NCBI GenBank assembly: GCA_946614295.1
Contig: CAMOGT010000004.1
Location: 1-64,000, forward strand
From: an uncultured Bacteroidales bacterium
GTDB lineage: Bacteria > Bacteroidota > Bacteroidia > Bacteroidales > Paludibacteraceae
Reading direction: 5' to 3'
Length of the DNA stretch: 64,000 nt
The notes under the pieces were generated by a model, which saw nothing but the letters and a program-made list of their open reading frames with translations, was not told the origin of the DNA and did no database searches. The position numbers were made by a program, and so were the translations under genes. This document shows positions 54,417-63,661 of the stretch, one piece after another (the stretch's first letter is position 1; each line of letters starts with the position of its first letter).

Positions 54417-55400
54417 ATGAAAAAATTCTTTGACTCCAATGCCCTCTGGCTCTCGATGGTTATCGGTGCCGTAGGCTATAAGATCTTTCTGCCGCTGAAA
54501 CCTACCCTTCCGTGGCTGATTTTCTTTATGCTTTTCTTCACTTTCTGCAAGGTCAATCCGCTTGATCTGCGGCTCCATAAATGGCATTGGGCGGTGTTGG
54601 CGGCGCAGCTGTTCTTCTCTTTCGCCGCTTATGCCGGTACGCTGTACCTGACGGGCAATACAGTCCTGGCGCAGGGACTGCTGATGTGTTTTATCATGCC
54701 CACGGCTACGGCGGCACCTATCATCGCCGGCAAGTTGGGCGGTTCGATTCAGAACCTCACCACGTTTACGTTGCTCTCCAATTTCGTTACGGCGGTCATC
54801 GTACCCGCCACTTTTCCGCTTATCAATCCGGTTGCCGGAATGACTTTCTGGCCGGCTTTCCTGCTGATCCTCAGCCGCGTGGCGCCGCTCCTCTTAGGAC
54901 CGTTCTTCTCCGCATGGCTGGTGCGCCTCGCGTTCAAATGGCGGACAAAAAAGGAGTTCGTACTGCCTACAAAGATTGCGGTCGTCCCCTTCTACCTCTG
55001 GGTGGCTTCTATTGTCGTCCTCTCCGCCGTTGTAACGAATACAACCATCCACAATTTCCAGGCTCAAATCTCAAATATAGGCATCCTCCTTGTCGCCTCT
55101 TTCTTTGCATGTCTGGTGCAGTTCGGACTCGGAAAACTGATCGGTTACTCCCTGCCGGCGGCAAGCAAAGGGACGGACTATCAGGACGTTCTTATCAACC
55201 CTGCGGCAGCGCCTAAAACGATGGCAGGAGTCTCGTCTATCACTGCCGGACAGGCGTTCGGTCAGAAGAACACCTCGCTGGGTGTCTGGATGGCGAACAC
55301 CTTCCTGGATCCGATGTCGTCTCTCGGCGCTGCTGCATACATCATTTGGCAAAATATCTTCAACTCCACCCAGCTTTTCATCGCCGCCCGCAAAAAATAA
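54417..55400 (+). CDS. BASS-family (bile acid:sodium symporter-like) transporter
   Basis: A 327-residue inner-membrane protein with about 9-10 helices. Features of the SBF/BASS family are CFIMPTATAAPIIAGKLGGS (crossing motif 1, about 97-117) and the second crossing region ITAGQAFGQKNTSLGVWMAN near the end. In many bacteria such proteins carry pantoate, pyruvate or other organic anions; bile acid transport should not be assumed. The ATG lies 6 bp after the repeat that ends the dus gene. Confidence 0.88.
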   Translation: MKKFFDSNALWLSMVIGAVGYKIFLPLKPTLPWLIFFMLFFTFCKVNPLDLRLHKWHWAVLAAQLFFSFAAYAGTLYLTGNTVLAQGLLMCFIMPTATAAPIIAGKLGGSIQNLTTFTLLSNFVTAVIVPATFPLINPVAGMTFWPAFLLILSRVAPLLLGPFFSAWLVRLAFKWRTKKEFVLPTKIAVVPFYLWVASIVVLSAVVTNTTIHNFQAQISNIGILLVASFFACLVQFGLGKLIGYSLPAASKGTDYQDVLINPAAAPKTMAGVSSITAGQAFGQKNTSLGVWMANTFLDPMSSLGAAAYIIWQNIFNSTQLFIAARKK

Positions 55401-55410
55401 TATATTTTTA

Positions 55411-55442
55411 TTTGCATATTTCGAAAAAATGTAGTATCTTTG
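55411..55442 (+). promoter_or_regulatory. Promoter for the secreted protein gene at 55516
   Basis: TTTG (55411-55414) and TATCTTTG (55435-55442), 20 bp apart, with TTTGCATATTTC. Confidence 0.85.
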
Positions 55443-55515
55443 CACTCGATTTCAGAAAAACAGTCTATTTTGACACACAAAATACAACATTTAAAACTTT
55501 TAATTACAAGTAAAA

Positions 55516-56718
55516 ATGAAAAAAAATTTCTCTTTTTTCGCTGCTGTGCTTTTCGCAGGTAGCATGATGGCAACTGAAGTGACAGACGTCCTGAACAATG
55601 GACTTACAGGTGTGTCTGGCACGAACTACACAGACTGGAGTGGCAAACAATCCAATTCGACCGCTGTGTATGCAGGTCAATCTGCTGGAGGTAACGAGTC
55701 TATCCAGTTACGCTCCAAAAACAGCAACTCAGGTGTTGTTACTACAACCTCAGGAGGTACACTCAAAAGTATCACAGTGACTTTCAATGCTAATACAACT
55801 GCTACCCGTAAGGTGGATGTATATGCTTCCAATGTTGCTTACACTTCTCCTACTGAATTGTATGGTAATGCGGCAGTAGGCACCAAAGTCGCTTCTTTCA
55901 ATATTGACAATGGAGCAACCCAAACCTATACATTTACGGAAAGCTATACCTTTATTGGCTTCCGTAGCGCCGATGGTGCACTTTATCTGGACGAGGTGAA
56001 GATCACATGGGAGACCGGTTCCGATGCTCCTGCTGTAGCAAAACCCGTTATCAGCGGCGACGCTAAATTCTACGATGAGGCAGAGGTTTCTATGACCTGC
56101 GTTACTGAGGATGCCGTTATTTACTACACTACGGATGAGACCTTCAGCACTTCTCCTTCGGAGACAGATTGGACTCCTTACAGTGCTGCATTAACCATCA
56201 ATACTACCACCACGGTTTGGGCAGCAGCTCTGAAAGGCTCTGAGTGGAGCGAAGTAGCTGAAAAAACATTCACCAAGAATCCGTCTTTTGAATCCTTCGA
56301 TGCATTGGTAGCAGCTGAATTGGCAGACCACACACTCGTTGAGGTTGCTTTCGAGAACGTAGAGATTGACAGCATTTACTCGAATAAATCCGGCAAGCGT
56401 CAAGGTATCTATTTCACAGTAGGTGAAACCGCTTACGAGATTTACTTCAACCAGAACGAAGTTCCCGCAGCATGGGTTGCCGGCGGCAAAGTATCAGGCA
56501 CTCTCCGTGGCGAATGGACTGTTTACAATGACATTTGGGAGCTCAAACCAGAAACCGGTTTTGTATGGGCGGAAGACTTGACCTACGTAGCTCCGAGCGC
56601 TACCGCAATCTCCAACACCGCAGTGGAGGCAAAGGCTGTAAAATCGCTGGAGAACGGTATGTTAGTTATTGAGAAAGCCGACAAGAAGTACAACGTAATG
56701 GGACAAATCATCAAATAA
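55516..56718 (+). CDS. Secreted protein with chitobiase-C-like domain and short tail
   Basis: A 400-residue exported protein. Signal peptide (FSFFAAVLFAGSMMA); residues about 20-170 are a Ser/Thr/Asn-rich beta domain (TLKSITVTFNANTTATRKVD; FIGFRSADGALYLDEVKI); about 175-250 resemble the chitobiase/hexosaminidase C-terminal domain (ISGDAKFYDEAEVSMTC; VIYYTTDETF); about 260-350 are a third beta domain. The last ~25 residues (AVKSLENGMLVIEKADKKYN, then VMGQIIK) are the tail shared with four other secreted proteins. No catalytic motif was seen. Codon use is more AT-rich than in its neighbours. Confidence 0.75.
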   Translation: MKKNFSFFAAVLFAGSMMATEVTDVLNNGLTGVSGTNYTDWSGKQSNSTAVYAGQSAGGNESIQLRSKNSNSGVVTTTSGGTLKSITVTFNANTTATRKVDVYASNVAYTSPTELYGNAAVGTKVASFNIDNGATQTYTFTESYTFIGFRSADGALYLDEVKITWETGSDAPAVAKPVISGDAKFYDEAEVSMTCVTEDAVIYYTTDETFSTSPSETDWTPYSAALTINTTTTVWAAALKGSEWSEVAEKTFTKNPSFESFDALVAAELADHTLVEVAFENVEIDSIYSNKSGKRQGIYFTVGETAYEIYFNQNEVPAAWVAGGKVSGTLRGEWTVYNDIWELKPETGFVWAEDLTYVAPSATAISNTAVEAKAVKSLENGMLVIEKADKKYNVMGQIIK

Positions 56719-56741
56719 ACCCATATTTATAACTTCAGCTC

Positions 56742-56785
56742 GAAAAAGAGGGTGTGCCATTACTATTTGGTACACCCTCTCTTCA
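56742..56785. terminator. Terminator after the secreted protein gene
   Basis: GAGGGTGT and ACACCCTC (56748/56772) pair, with TCTTCATTT downstream and an A-run upstream. Confidence 0.7.
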
Positions 56786-56789
56786 TTTA

Positions 56790-56965
56790 TAATATACGTC
56801 TTCCCTTTTTGTTGCATACTTGCGGCAACCAATACACCTACCGACTCTCCCTCGGTCTTTCGCACAACAAAAACCGATGTTTCACCGATGGTCGAGTGGG
56901 TGATTTCCAAATTTTCAGCTTCAAAAAAGTGTTTTTTTTGCAGAAAATCGCGCGCACGCTTGCGT
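56790..56965 (-). pseudogene. Possible gene remnant resembling a C10 protease propeptide
   Basis: An open minus-strand frame reads RARDFLQKKHFFEAENLEI, then ETSVFVVRKTEGESVGVLVA. The spacing of ARDFL and VFVV...GVLVAAS is like the inhibitory propeptide of streptopain-type C10 peptidases. There is no signal peptide, the frame runs into a terminator and over a promoter, and no catalytic domain follows. It could be chance. Confidence 0.25.
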
Positions 56966-56990
56966 ATGTCGAAAAAAAGCAGTAACTTTG
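56959..56990 (+). promoter_or_regulatory. Promoter of the SGNH-hydrolase gene
   Basis: CTTG (56959-56962) and TAACTTTG (56983-56990), 20 bp apart, with TTGCGTATGTC, A-run and GCAG. Confidence 0.85.
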
Positions 56991-57066
56991 TGCGCTCGTT
57001 ATGATTTATATCATAACAGACACACCCGAACAACACCAAAAATAACAAAACCATAGTCAAAGTAAC

Positions 57067-58986
57067 ATGAAAAAGATTTTAGCTATTTTGATGGCAGCGG
57101 TAATGGGAATGCCGGTTGCGACGAGTGCCATCAAGGTGCACACCATCGGCGACAGTACGATGGCGGAATATGACGAAAACACCACCGATAAGCGCGGCTG
57201 GGGAATGTACTTGGGTTCATTCTTTGATCCCGCTTTCGTGACTGTCAATAACCGTGGCAAGTCCGGTGCGGACACCCGCGGTTTCTACACCGGAGCCGCT
57301 TATTGGCAGAGCGTGAAGAGCCAGATGAGCGCAGGCGATTACCTCATTATTCAGTTTGCGCACAACGACGAGGGTACCGTTACCAACGGAATGGATAATT
57401 TAGAGTACGCTGAATATTGTCAGGCGAAGGGTTTGCCGGCTCCGACGGACGCCCGCGGAACGAACCCGCAGACCACTTACCGCAATTACCTGCGCCTGTT
57501 CATTGACGAAGCGCGGACATTGGGCGTGAACCCGATTTTAGTAGGTCCCATCTGCCGCAAGTATTTCAGCGGCAACACGATTAAGCGCAACGGTCAGCAC
57601 GACTTGGGCGATAAGTTCAGCAAGATTGAGAACGGCGTACTGTACGAGAACCAGCGTCTGCCGGAAGGTGACTCGACGATGAGTTACGTACATGCCATGC
57701 GCGAGGTGGCGAAAGAGAAGAACGTGCCGTTCCTCAACCTGACAGAGGCAACCAAAGAGATGTACCTGGAGTACGGCGAGGCACAATGCACGCAACTCCT
57801 TTTCTGCAACGGAGATAACACGCACACGAATGCGATGGGCGGCAACCTGATTGCACGCCAGGCTGCGCAGATGATGAAAGACGCCGGTATTTTGGCAGAT
57901 TATATCACTATCCCTACTTCCATCACCGCCAACCCGAGTGCCATCGCTATCGGCGAGACCTACAGCGGCGTAGCGCAGAACAAAGAGTTCCTGCTGACCG
58001 GTTTCGGTCTCGAGCCCGCGAGCGGCACCGTATCGCTTCATGCGACAGGCGCGCTGACGATCTCGACCGACAAAGAGAACTATGCCAAGACGGCTACCGT
58101 AAGCTACGCCGGTAGTACCTTGTTCCAGAAGATATTTGTGCGTGTGAGCTACACTAACGAGGGCGCGCAGAACGATTCGGTCATCGTTACTTTCGGCGAC
58201 AACAGTCTGGCAGTACCGGTAACCGCGAGCGTGATCTCTATGGCGGGAGGCAGTGCCGTCAGTGCAACCTGGGCACTGAATGCAAGACCGGCACCGGAAG
58301 CCGTAGTAGAAGGTCCGATTAGTGCCGCGTTTACAATGCAACACATGGTACTTGCCGACACAAAGAACGATGTGAAGGATGCAGAAAACAATGTAGTTAC
58401 TATTGCGCGTTGGCACAATGCTGATGACAATGGTGCTAAAGCAAACTGGCCTTCCACTGAGATCGATGAGAACCCGACACGTTACCTCGATTTTGCAATA
58501 ACGGCTCCGGCGAGCATGGAGGTTCGTCTAACAGGTATCTCATTTGAGATAGGCGCCTACTCGACGGGCAATATGAAATGCCACATTAACACCGGTTTTG
58601 GAGATGAGTTCACCGGCGTTAAGACGATTTATGAAGCAGCCACAAGTGCTCTGACGAATATTGCTCCTAAAACGGACTCTCAAACCAAAGCATTCGTTGA
58701 TTACGGCAATCCTCTCCAGTCAGTAGCGCTGACACCGATGCTGACTATCCCTGCCGGCGAGACGCTGCATGTACGCGTACTGCCGTGGCATGAGCACACC
58801 AGCGGAAACGGCAAGTATATATGTCTCTACAACCTGAAGATCGAGGGGCAGGCATTCGAGCCGACGCAGGGAATTGAGAACATTCAGCCGTCAGAAGTCC
58901 GCACGCAGAAAGTGATCCGGGACGGACAAGTCCTGATCATCCGCAACGGCGTGGTCTATAACGCGCAAGGCGCGATTGTCAAATAA
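57067..58986 (+). CDS. Secreted SGNH/GDSL hydrolase (rhamnogalacturonan-acetylesterase-like) with short tail
   Basis: A 639-residue exported esterase. After a signal peptide (ILAILMAAVMGMPVATSA), residues about 22-280 are an SGNH hydrolase: KVHTIGDSTMAEY (nucleophile Ser), NNRGKSGADTRGF, IIQFAHNDEG, and C-terminal CNGDNTHTNAMGG with the catalytic Asp-His. This layout is that of CE12 rhamnogalacturonan acetylesterases, which remove acetyl groups from pectin. Residues about 285-400 are an Ig-like or plastocyanin-like sandwich; 420-610 are a further beta domain. The last ~26 residues (KVIRDGQVLIIRNGVVYNAQ) carry the shared tail. Dietary pectin is a plausible substrate by family only. Confidence 0.88.
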   Translation: MKKILAILMAAVMGMPVATSAIKVHTIGDSTMAEYDENTTDKRGWGMYLGSFFDPAFVTVNNRGKSGADTRGFYTGAAYWQSVKSQMSAGDYLIIQFAHNDEGTVTNGMDNLEYAEYCQAKGLPAPTDARGTNPQTTYRNYLRLFIDEARTLGVNPILVGPICRKYFSGNTIKRNGQHDLGDKFSKIENGVLYENQRLPEGDSTMSYVHAMREVAKEKNVPFLNLTEATKEMYLEYGEAQCTQLLFCNGDNTHTNAMGGNLIARQAAQMMKDAGILADYITIPTSITANPSAIAIGETYSGVAQNKEFLLTGFGLEPASGTVSLHATGALTISTDKENYAKTATVSYAGSTLFQKIFVRVSYTNEGAQNDSVIVTFGDNSLAVPVTASVISMAGGSAVSATWALNARPAPEAVVEGPISAAFTMQHMVLADTKNDVKDAENNVVTIARWHNADDNGAKANWPSTEIDENPTRYLDFAITAPASMEVRLTGISFEIGAYSTGNMKCHINTGFGDEFTGVKTIYEAATSALTNIAPKTDSQTKAFVDYGNPLQSVALTPMLTIPAGETLHVRVLPWHEHTSGNGKYICLYNLKIEGQAFEPTQGIENIQPSEVRTQKVIRDGQVLIIRNGVVYNAQGAIVK

Positions 58987-58987
58987 G

Positions 58988-59728
58988 ATGTTACGATTTT
59001 TTCAACATATAGGTGAGTATTTTCTGCTGATGGGTCGGGTGTTACGCATGCCCGACCGTCAGCGGATGTTTTGGCGGCAATACAGCCGCGAGTTGGAGAA
59101 GCAAGGTCTGCAGTCCCTGCCGATCGTGCTGATCATCTCCGTGTTTATCGGTGCTATCCTGACTATTCAGGCGAAGACGAACACCGAGAACCCGCTTCTG
59201 CCGACCTACACGGTGGGTCTGTTGACGCGAGAGACGCTGCTGCTGGAGTTCTCGAGTACTATTTTGTGTCTCATTCTGGCAGGCAAGGTGGGTTCGAACA
59301 TCGCTTCGGAGATCGGCACAATGCGTATCACGGAGCAGATAGACGCAATGGAGATCATGGGCGTGAACAGCGCCAATTACCTGATTTTGCCGAAGATACT
59401 GGCGTTCGTGACGATGATGCCGATGCTCGTCATCATCTCCACGGCGGTGGGTCTGCTCGGCGGCTGGGCGGTAGGTGCGTTCACGGACATCATCACCATC
59501 CACGACTACCTCGTGGGAGTGCAGTACGCCTTCAACCCCTATTATGTGTGGTACGGCATCATCAAGAGTCTGGTGTTCGCGTTCGTGATCACCAGCATGG
59601 CGAGTTATTACGGCTATAACGTCCGCGGCGGTGCGTTGGATGTCGGTCGGGCGTCAACCAACGCAGTCGTAAACTCCAATATTATGATCCTTTTCCTCGA
59701 CCTCGTATTAAGTAAGTTGCTGTTATGA
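58988..59728 (+). CDS. mlaE: MlaE-family ABC transporter permease
   Basis: A 246-residue inner-membrane permease for lipid transport between the membranes. Typical features are SLPIVLIISVFIGAILTIQA, the MlaE motif EIGTMRITEQIDAMEIMGVN, and NPYYVWYGIIKSLVFAFVIT. The ATG at 58988 is preferred over an upstream TTG in the previous gene. mlaF overlaps by 4 bp. An MlaD gene, usual in this operon, is not next to it; an M6 protease follows instead. Confidence 0.94.
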   Translation: MLRFFQHIGEYFLLMGRVLRMPDRQRMFWRQYSRELEKQGLQSLPIVLIISVFIGAILTIQAKTNTENPLLPTYTVGLLTRETLLLEFSSTILCLILAGKVGSNIASEIGTMRITEQIDAMEIMGVNSANYLILPKILAFVTMMPMLVIISTAVGLLGGWAVGAFTDIITIHDYLVGVQYAFNPYYVWYGIIKSLVFAFVITSMASYYGYNVRGGALDVGRASTNAVVNSNIMILFLDLVLSKLLL

Positions 59729-60486
59729 TTGAAGTAAAAGATGTTGTAAAGAGTTTTGAGGGGAACGTGGTGCTGAACCATGTTTCGACCGTCATGCGGG
59801 ACGGCGAAGTGAACATGATCATCGGTCAGTCGGGGTCGGGGAAGACCGTTCTCATGAAGTCCATGATCGGTCTGCATGATCTGGACAGCGGACAGATCCT
59901 CTACGACGGACGCGACCTCGCAGCCATGAAGAGCAACGACATCCGTATGCTCCACCGCGAGGTAGGAATGCTGTTCCAGGGGTCGGCGCTGTTCGACTCC
60001 ATGACGGTCATGGAGAATGTGCTCTTCCCGATGGAGATGTTTTCGCAAAAGAGCCGCGAGGAGATGAAGGAACGGGCGGAGTTCTGTCTGAGACGCGTGG
60101 AGATGCCCGAGAAAGTGTGGAACCTCATGCCGAGCGAGATCTCCGGCGGTCAGCAGAAACGTGTGGCTATCGCACGCGCTATCGTGCTGGAGCCGAAGTA
60201 CCTGTTCTGCGACGAACCGAACTCGGGTCTGGATCCGAAGACCAGTCTCGTCATCGACGCCCTGATACAGGATATTACCAAAGAGTATAACATCTGCACC
60301 ATCGTCAACAGCCATGACATGAACTCCATCATGGAGATCGGCGACAATATCGTCTTCCTCAAAGGCGGTAAGAAAGAGTGGCAGGGCTCGCGCCACGAGA
60401 TCATGACAAGCGAAAACGAAGCGCTCAACGACTTCGTCTTCGCCAGCGAGCTGTTCAAGAAAGTGAAAGCCGCAGCAAAGGCATGA
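59725..60486 (+). CDS. mlaF: MlaF-family ABC transporter ATPase
   Basis: A 253-residue ATPase that powers the MlaE permease. Walker A is GQSGSGKTVLMKSM, the Q-loop is MLFQGSALFDSMTV, the signature is ISGGQQKRVAIARA, Walker B is YLFCDEPNSGLDP, and the switch His is in VNSHDMNSI. It overlaps mlaE and the following M6 protease gene by 4 bp each (ATGA), so all three are cotranscribed. Confidence 0.95.
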   Translation: MIEVKDVVKSFEGNVVLNHVSTVMRDGEVNMIIGQSGSGKTVLMKSMIGLHDLDSGQILYDGRDLAAMKSNDIRMLHREVGMLFQGSALFDSMTVMENVLFPMEMFSQKSREEMKERAEFCLRRVEMPEKVWNLMPSEISGGQQKRVAIARAIVLEPKYLFCDEPNSGLDPKTSLVIDALIQDITKEYNICTIVNSHDMNSIMEIGDNIVFLKGGKKEWQGSRHEIMTSENEALNDFVFASELFKKVKAAAKA

Positions 60487-62045
60487 GAAGAATAACCAAC
60501 ATAATGATTGCCCTGCTGGCGTGCGCAAGCATGTGGGCAACGCCGGCACGTAGAGATGGGAGAATAATGGTGGATGCGGACGGAGTAGCCAAGATGGTTT
60601 ATATGCACGGCAACGAGGATTTTCATTTTCTTACAGATGAGTCAGGCACCTGGCTGGACGAAGAGAGTCTTATGCCGATGAGCGAGACGGAGAAGAACTA
60701 CCGTAAGAGTAGCGGCAAACAGCGGTTACACCTCCGGCGCGCCCGACAGACCACCGGTTTGGACCGTCTGCTGGCTCCCAAAGGACCGGTTATCCTTGTC
60801 AATTTCAGCGACACCGTTTTCAGCCATACCAAGGAACAGATGATCGATTGGGCAACCGGTGAAGATTATACGCTCGATGGTGCGACCGGTTCTATCCGGC
60901 AATACTTCCGCGACAACTCGTACGGACAATATGTGCCGCAACTGGATTTCTACGGTCCTGTGACCGTTAGCCGTGGGGCGTCCTACTATGGTTCCAATGA
61001 CAGCCGCGGGAATGATCTTCGCCCGGACGAGATGGTTGTCGAGGCATGCTGGTTGGCGCACGAACAGGGAGCGGATTTTAGCCAATATGACTACAATAAT
61101 GACGGCGAAGTGGACTGGGTTGTCATTGTTTACGCCGGGAAAGGAGAAGCGGACAGTTATATAGAGGAAACTATCTGGCCGCACCAATACACCTTAAGTT
61201 CCACTCAAAAATCCTTCAAGTTGGACGGAAAAACAATCGACCGGTACTGCTGTACCAACGAGATCTCCTACAACGACAAGTTAGCCGGTATCGGTATCTT
61301 CATACATGAGTTCAGCCATATTCTAGGTCTGCCGGATATATACTCTACAGACTATAATACGACCCATAAGACGAACGGCGAATGGGATATTATGGACTAC
61401 GGGTGCTACAATAATAATCTATTGACACCGCCGATGTACTCGGCGTACGAGCGGTGGTGGATGGGATGGATAGAACCGACACTGTTAAATTCCGCCGCTA
61501 CCATAACACTGGACGAACTCAACAGCAGCTCCGCCGCAGGGTATTTGACCGCAGACGGAGACACCGTGACAAACATCCTCAGCCCCACCAATCCGAATAC
61601 GTTTTACGTTCTGGAGAACCGTCAGCAGAGCGGCTGGGACGCTTATCTGCCGGGACATGGATTGTTGATTACCAAGATACAGTTTAGTAGTTACAAATGG
61701 CAGTATAACGCCGTCAACAAGGATGCCTCTGCTTTGGGGGTGGATATTATAGAGGCAGACGGTTTGAGCCCGAGATACCCCCAAAATGGTTGTCACGGCA
61801 AACAGGGCGATGCGTACCCTACCGATTTGGTCAATTCGTTCACTGTAGTAACCAATTATCAGTTGACTAACATTGCCGAGACAAACGGAGTGATTACCTT
61901 TGATATCAACGGAGGTGGCAGTCCGACGTATCTGGATGTACAGGAACCCAATTCCACAGAGGCTCCACGGAAGATCCTTCAAAACGGGCATGTGGTGATC
62001 CTAAGAGGAGAGCAGATATATGACTTATTAGGAAGACAGTTATGA
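60483..62045 (+). CDS. Secreted M6-family (immune inhibitor A-like) metalloprotease with short tail
   Basis: A 520-residue exported protease. The ATG at 60483 gives a signal peptide ([20 protein letters not shown]). The region about 70-390 is the M6 peptidase domain: the zinc motif [11 protein letters not shown] (HExxH-x2-G-x2-D), preceded by [16 protein letters not shown] and followed by [13 protein letters not shown]-terminal beta domains follow. The final ~25 residues ([20 protein letters not shown]) carry the shared tail. Its place inside the mlaEF-xth chain, with 4-bp overlaps on both sides, is odd for a secreted protease and may reflect gene packing rather than function. Confidence 0.9.
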   Translation: MRRITNIMIALLACASMWATPARRDGRIMVDADGVAKMVYMHGNEDFHFLTDESGTWLDEESLMPMSETEKNYRKSSGKQRLHLRRARQTTGLDRLLAPKGPVILVNFSDTVFSHTKEQMIDWATGEDYTLDGATGSIRQYFRDNSYGQYVPQLDFYGPVTVSRGASYYGSNDSRGNDLRPDEMVVEACWLAHEQGADFSQYDYNNDGEVDWVVIVYAGKGEADSYIEETIWPHQYTLSSTQKSFKLDGKTIDRYCCTNEISYNDKLAGIGIFIHEFSHILGLPDIYSTDYNTTHKTNGEWDIMDYGCYNNNLLTPPMYSAYERWWMGWIEPTLLNSAATITLDELNSSSAAGYLTADGDTVTNILSPTNPNTFYVLENRQQSGWDAYLPGHGLLITKIQFSSYKWQYNAVNKDASALGVDIIEADGLSPRYPQNGCHGKQGDAYPTDLVNSFTVVTNYQLTNIAETNGVITFDINGGGSPTYLDVQEPNSTEAPRKILQNGHVVILRGEQIYDLLGRQL

Positions 62046-62803
62046 AAATCATCTCGTATAATTTAAACGGAATCCGTTCGGCAATCAACAAAGGTCTGTT
62101 GGAATGGCTGGCGGAGGAGAACCCGGATGTGTTCTGCATCCAGGAGAGCAAGGCACAGCCCGAGCAGATCGATGTGATGGCGATGCAGGAGCTGGGTTAT
62201 CACAGTTATATTCACTCGGCGGAAAAGAAAGGTTACTCGGGCGTGTGTATCTTCACCAAACGCGAACCGGACAGAGTGGTTGTAGGTATGAACAACCCCA
62301 AATACGACCGCGAGGGACGGGTACTGCGGGTGGATTTCGGTGACCTGACCATCGTCGATGCCTATATACCGAGCGGTACGACCGGAGATGTCCGTCAGGA
62401 TTTCAAGATGGAGTTTCTGGAGGACTTTCTGCAATGGGTCAACGAGCTCCGCAAGGAACGCCCGAACATCGTCATCTGCGGTGATTACAATATCTGTCAC
62501 AAGCCCATAGATATCAACCACCCCGAGCGGCAGATCGGTGTCTCGGGATTTCTGCCCGAGGAACGCGAGTGGATGGACCGGTGGGAAGCAAGCGGACTGA
62601 TTGATTCCTTCCGCGTCTTTGACCAGAGCCCCGAGCGGTACAGCTGGTGGAGTTGGCGAGCAGGAGCGAGAGCACGCAACGTGGGCTGGCGCATTGACTA
62701 CCTGTGGGTCAGCGAGAGCCTGCGACCGAGACTGAGAGACGGCAGAATACTGACGGAGGCGGTACACTCCGACCACTGTCCGGTGATGGTAGAAATTGCA
62801 TAA
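62042..62803 (+). CDS. xth: Exodeoxyribonuclease III
   Basis: An AP endonuclease and 3'-5' exonuclease of base excision repair. The 253-residue protein starts [20 protein letters not shown] and has [13 protein letters not shown] (catalytic Glu), [26 protein letters not shown] (Asp-Asn pair) and C-terminal [12 protein letters not shown] (Asp-His). Length is normal for the short ExoA type. It overlaps the M6 protease gene by 4 bp and is followed by a palindromic element. Confidence 0.97.
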   Translation: MKIISYNLNGIRSAINKGLLEWLAEENPDVFCIQESKAQPEQIDVMAMQELGYHSYIHSAEKKGYSGVCIFTKREPDRVVVGMNNPKYDREGRVLRVDFGDLTIVDAYIPSGTTGDVRQDFKMEFLEDFLQWVNELRKERPNIVICGDYNICHKPIDINHPERQIGVSGFLPEEREWMDRWEASGLIDSFRVFDQSPERYSWWSWRAGARARNVGWRIDYLWVSESLRPRLRDGRILTEAVHSDHCPVMVEIA

Positions 62804-62812
62804 ATCAAACTT

Positions 62813-62861
62813 CACGGGATAATATACATAGTATATTATAGGGTGGTGCAGGATACGATAT
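62813..62861. repeat. Dispersed palindromic element, copy 2
   Basis: About 49 bp starting CACGGGAT and ending GGATACGATAT, paralogous to 4952-4998. Further TACATAG/GACATAG units follow up to the lptB start. Confidence 0.75.
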
Positions 62862-62892
62862 ACATAGGACATAGTAAGGACATGCATAGTTT

Positions 62893-63651
62893 ATGGATAA
62901 ATTACGAACAGAACATCTTGTAAAGCGTTACGGTAAACGAACCGTAGTGGACGACGTGTCTATCGAGTTGGAGCAAGGAGAGATTGTAGGTCTGCTGGGG
63001 CCTAACGGAGCCGGTAAGACGACGACCTTCTACATGACGACCGGACTCATCGCCGCCAATAACGGCAAGATCTTCTTCAATGACCAGGAGATTACCTCCT
63101 ACCCTATGTACAAACGGGCACGGATGGGTATTGGCTATTTGCCGCAGGAAGCGAGCGTATTCCGTAAGATGACCGTGGAGGATAACATCCGCTCGGTACT
63201 GGAGATGACCAATTTCAGCAAAGAGTACCAGGAGGAGAAACTGGAACAACTGATCAAGGAGTTCAACCTTGCCCACGTGCGCAAGAACCTCGGCGACCGC
63301 CTCTCCGGCGGCGAGCGGCGGCGTACGGAGATAGCGCGGTGCTTAGCTATCGAACCTAAGTTCGTCATGCTCGACGAGCCTTTTGCAGGAGTTGATCCGA
63401 TTGCCGTGCAGGAGATACAGGACGTGGTATGGCGGCTTAAAGACAAGAATATCGGCATCCTCATCACCGACCATAACGTGGATGAGACGCTTATGATTAC
63501 CGACCGCGCGTACCTGCTCTTTGAGGGCAAGATCCTCTTCCACGGCACGCCGGAGGAGTTAGCTGCCAACCCTGTGGTACGGCAGAACTACCTCGGCCGC
63601 GACTTCGAGCTGAAGAAAAAGACAAGAGTGGAAGAGAATATTGAAAAGTGA
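62893..63651 (+). CDS. lptB: LPS export ABC transporter ATPase LptB
   Basis: A 252-residue ATPase that powers lipopolysaccharide extraction from the inner membrane with LptFG. Walker A is [13 protein letters not shown], the LptB-specific Q-loop is [20 protein letters not shown], the signature is [14 protein letters not shown], Walker B is [13 protein letters not shown], and the switch His is in [10 protein letters not shown]. No other lpt genes are visible here. The stop codon falls within a short 7-bp AGTGAAA-type repeat that leads into the next gene. Confidence 0.95.
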   Translation: MDKLRTEHLVKRYGKRTVVDDVSIELEQGEIVGLLGPNGAGKTTTFYMTTGLIAANNGKIFFNDQEITSYPMYKRARMGIGYLPQEASVFRKMTVEDNIRSVLEMTNFSKEYQEEKLEQLIKEFNLAHVRKNLGDRLSGGERRRTEIARCLAIEPKFVMLDEPFAGVDPIAVQEIQDVVWRLKDKNIGILITDHNVDETLMITDRAYLLFEGKILFHGTPEELAANPVVRQNYLGRDFELKKKTRVEENIEK

Positions 63652-63661
63652 AAAATGAAGA

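Noticed and set aside
53372..55400. The BASS transporter as a bile-acid uptake gene
   Set aside because: Family members carry many organic anions and the neighbours give no hint of bile-acid metabolism.
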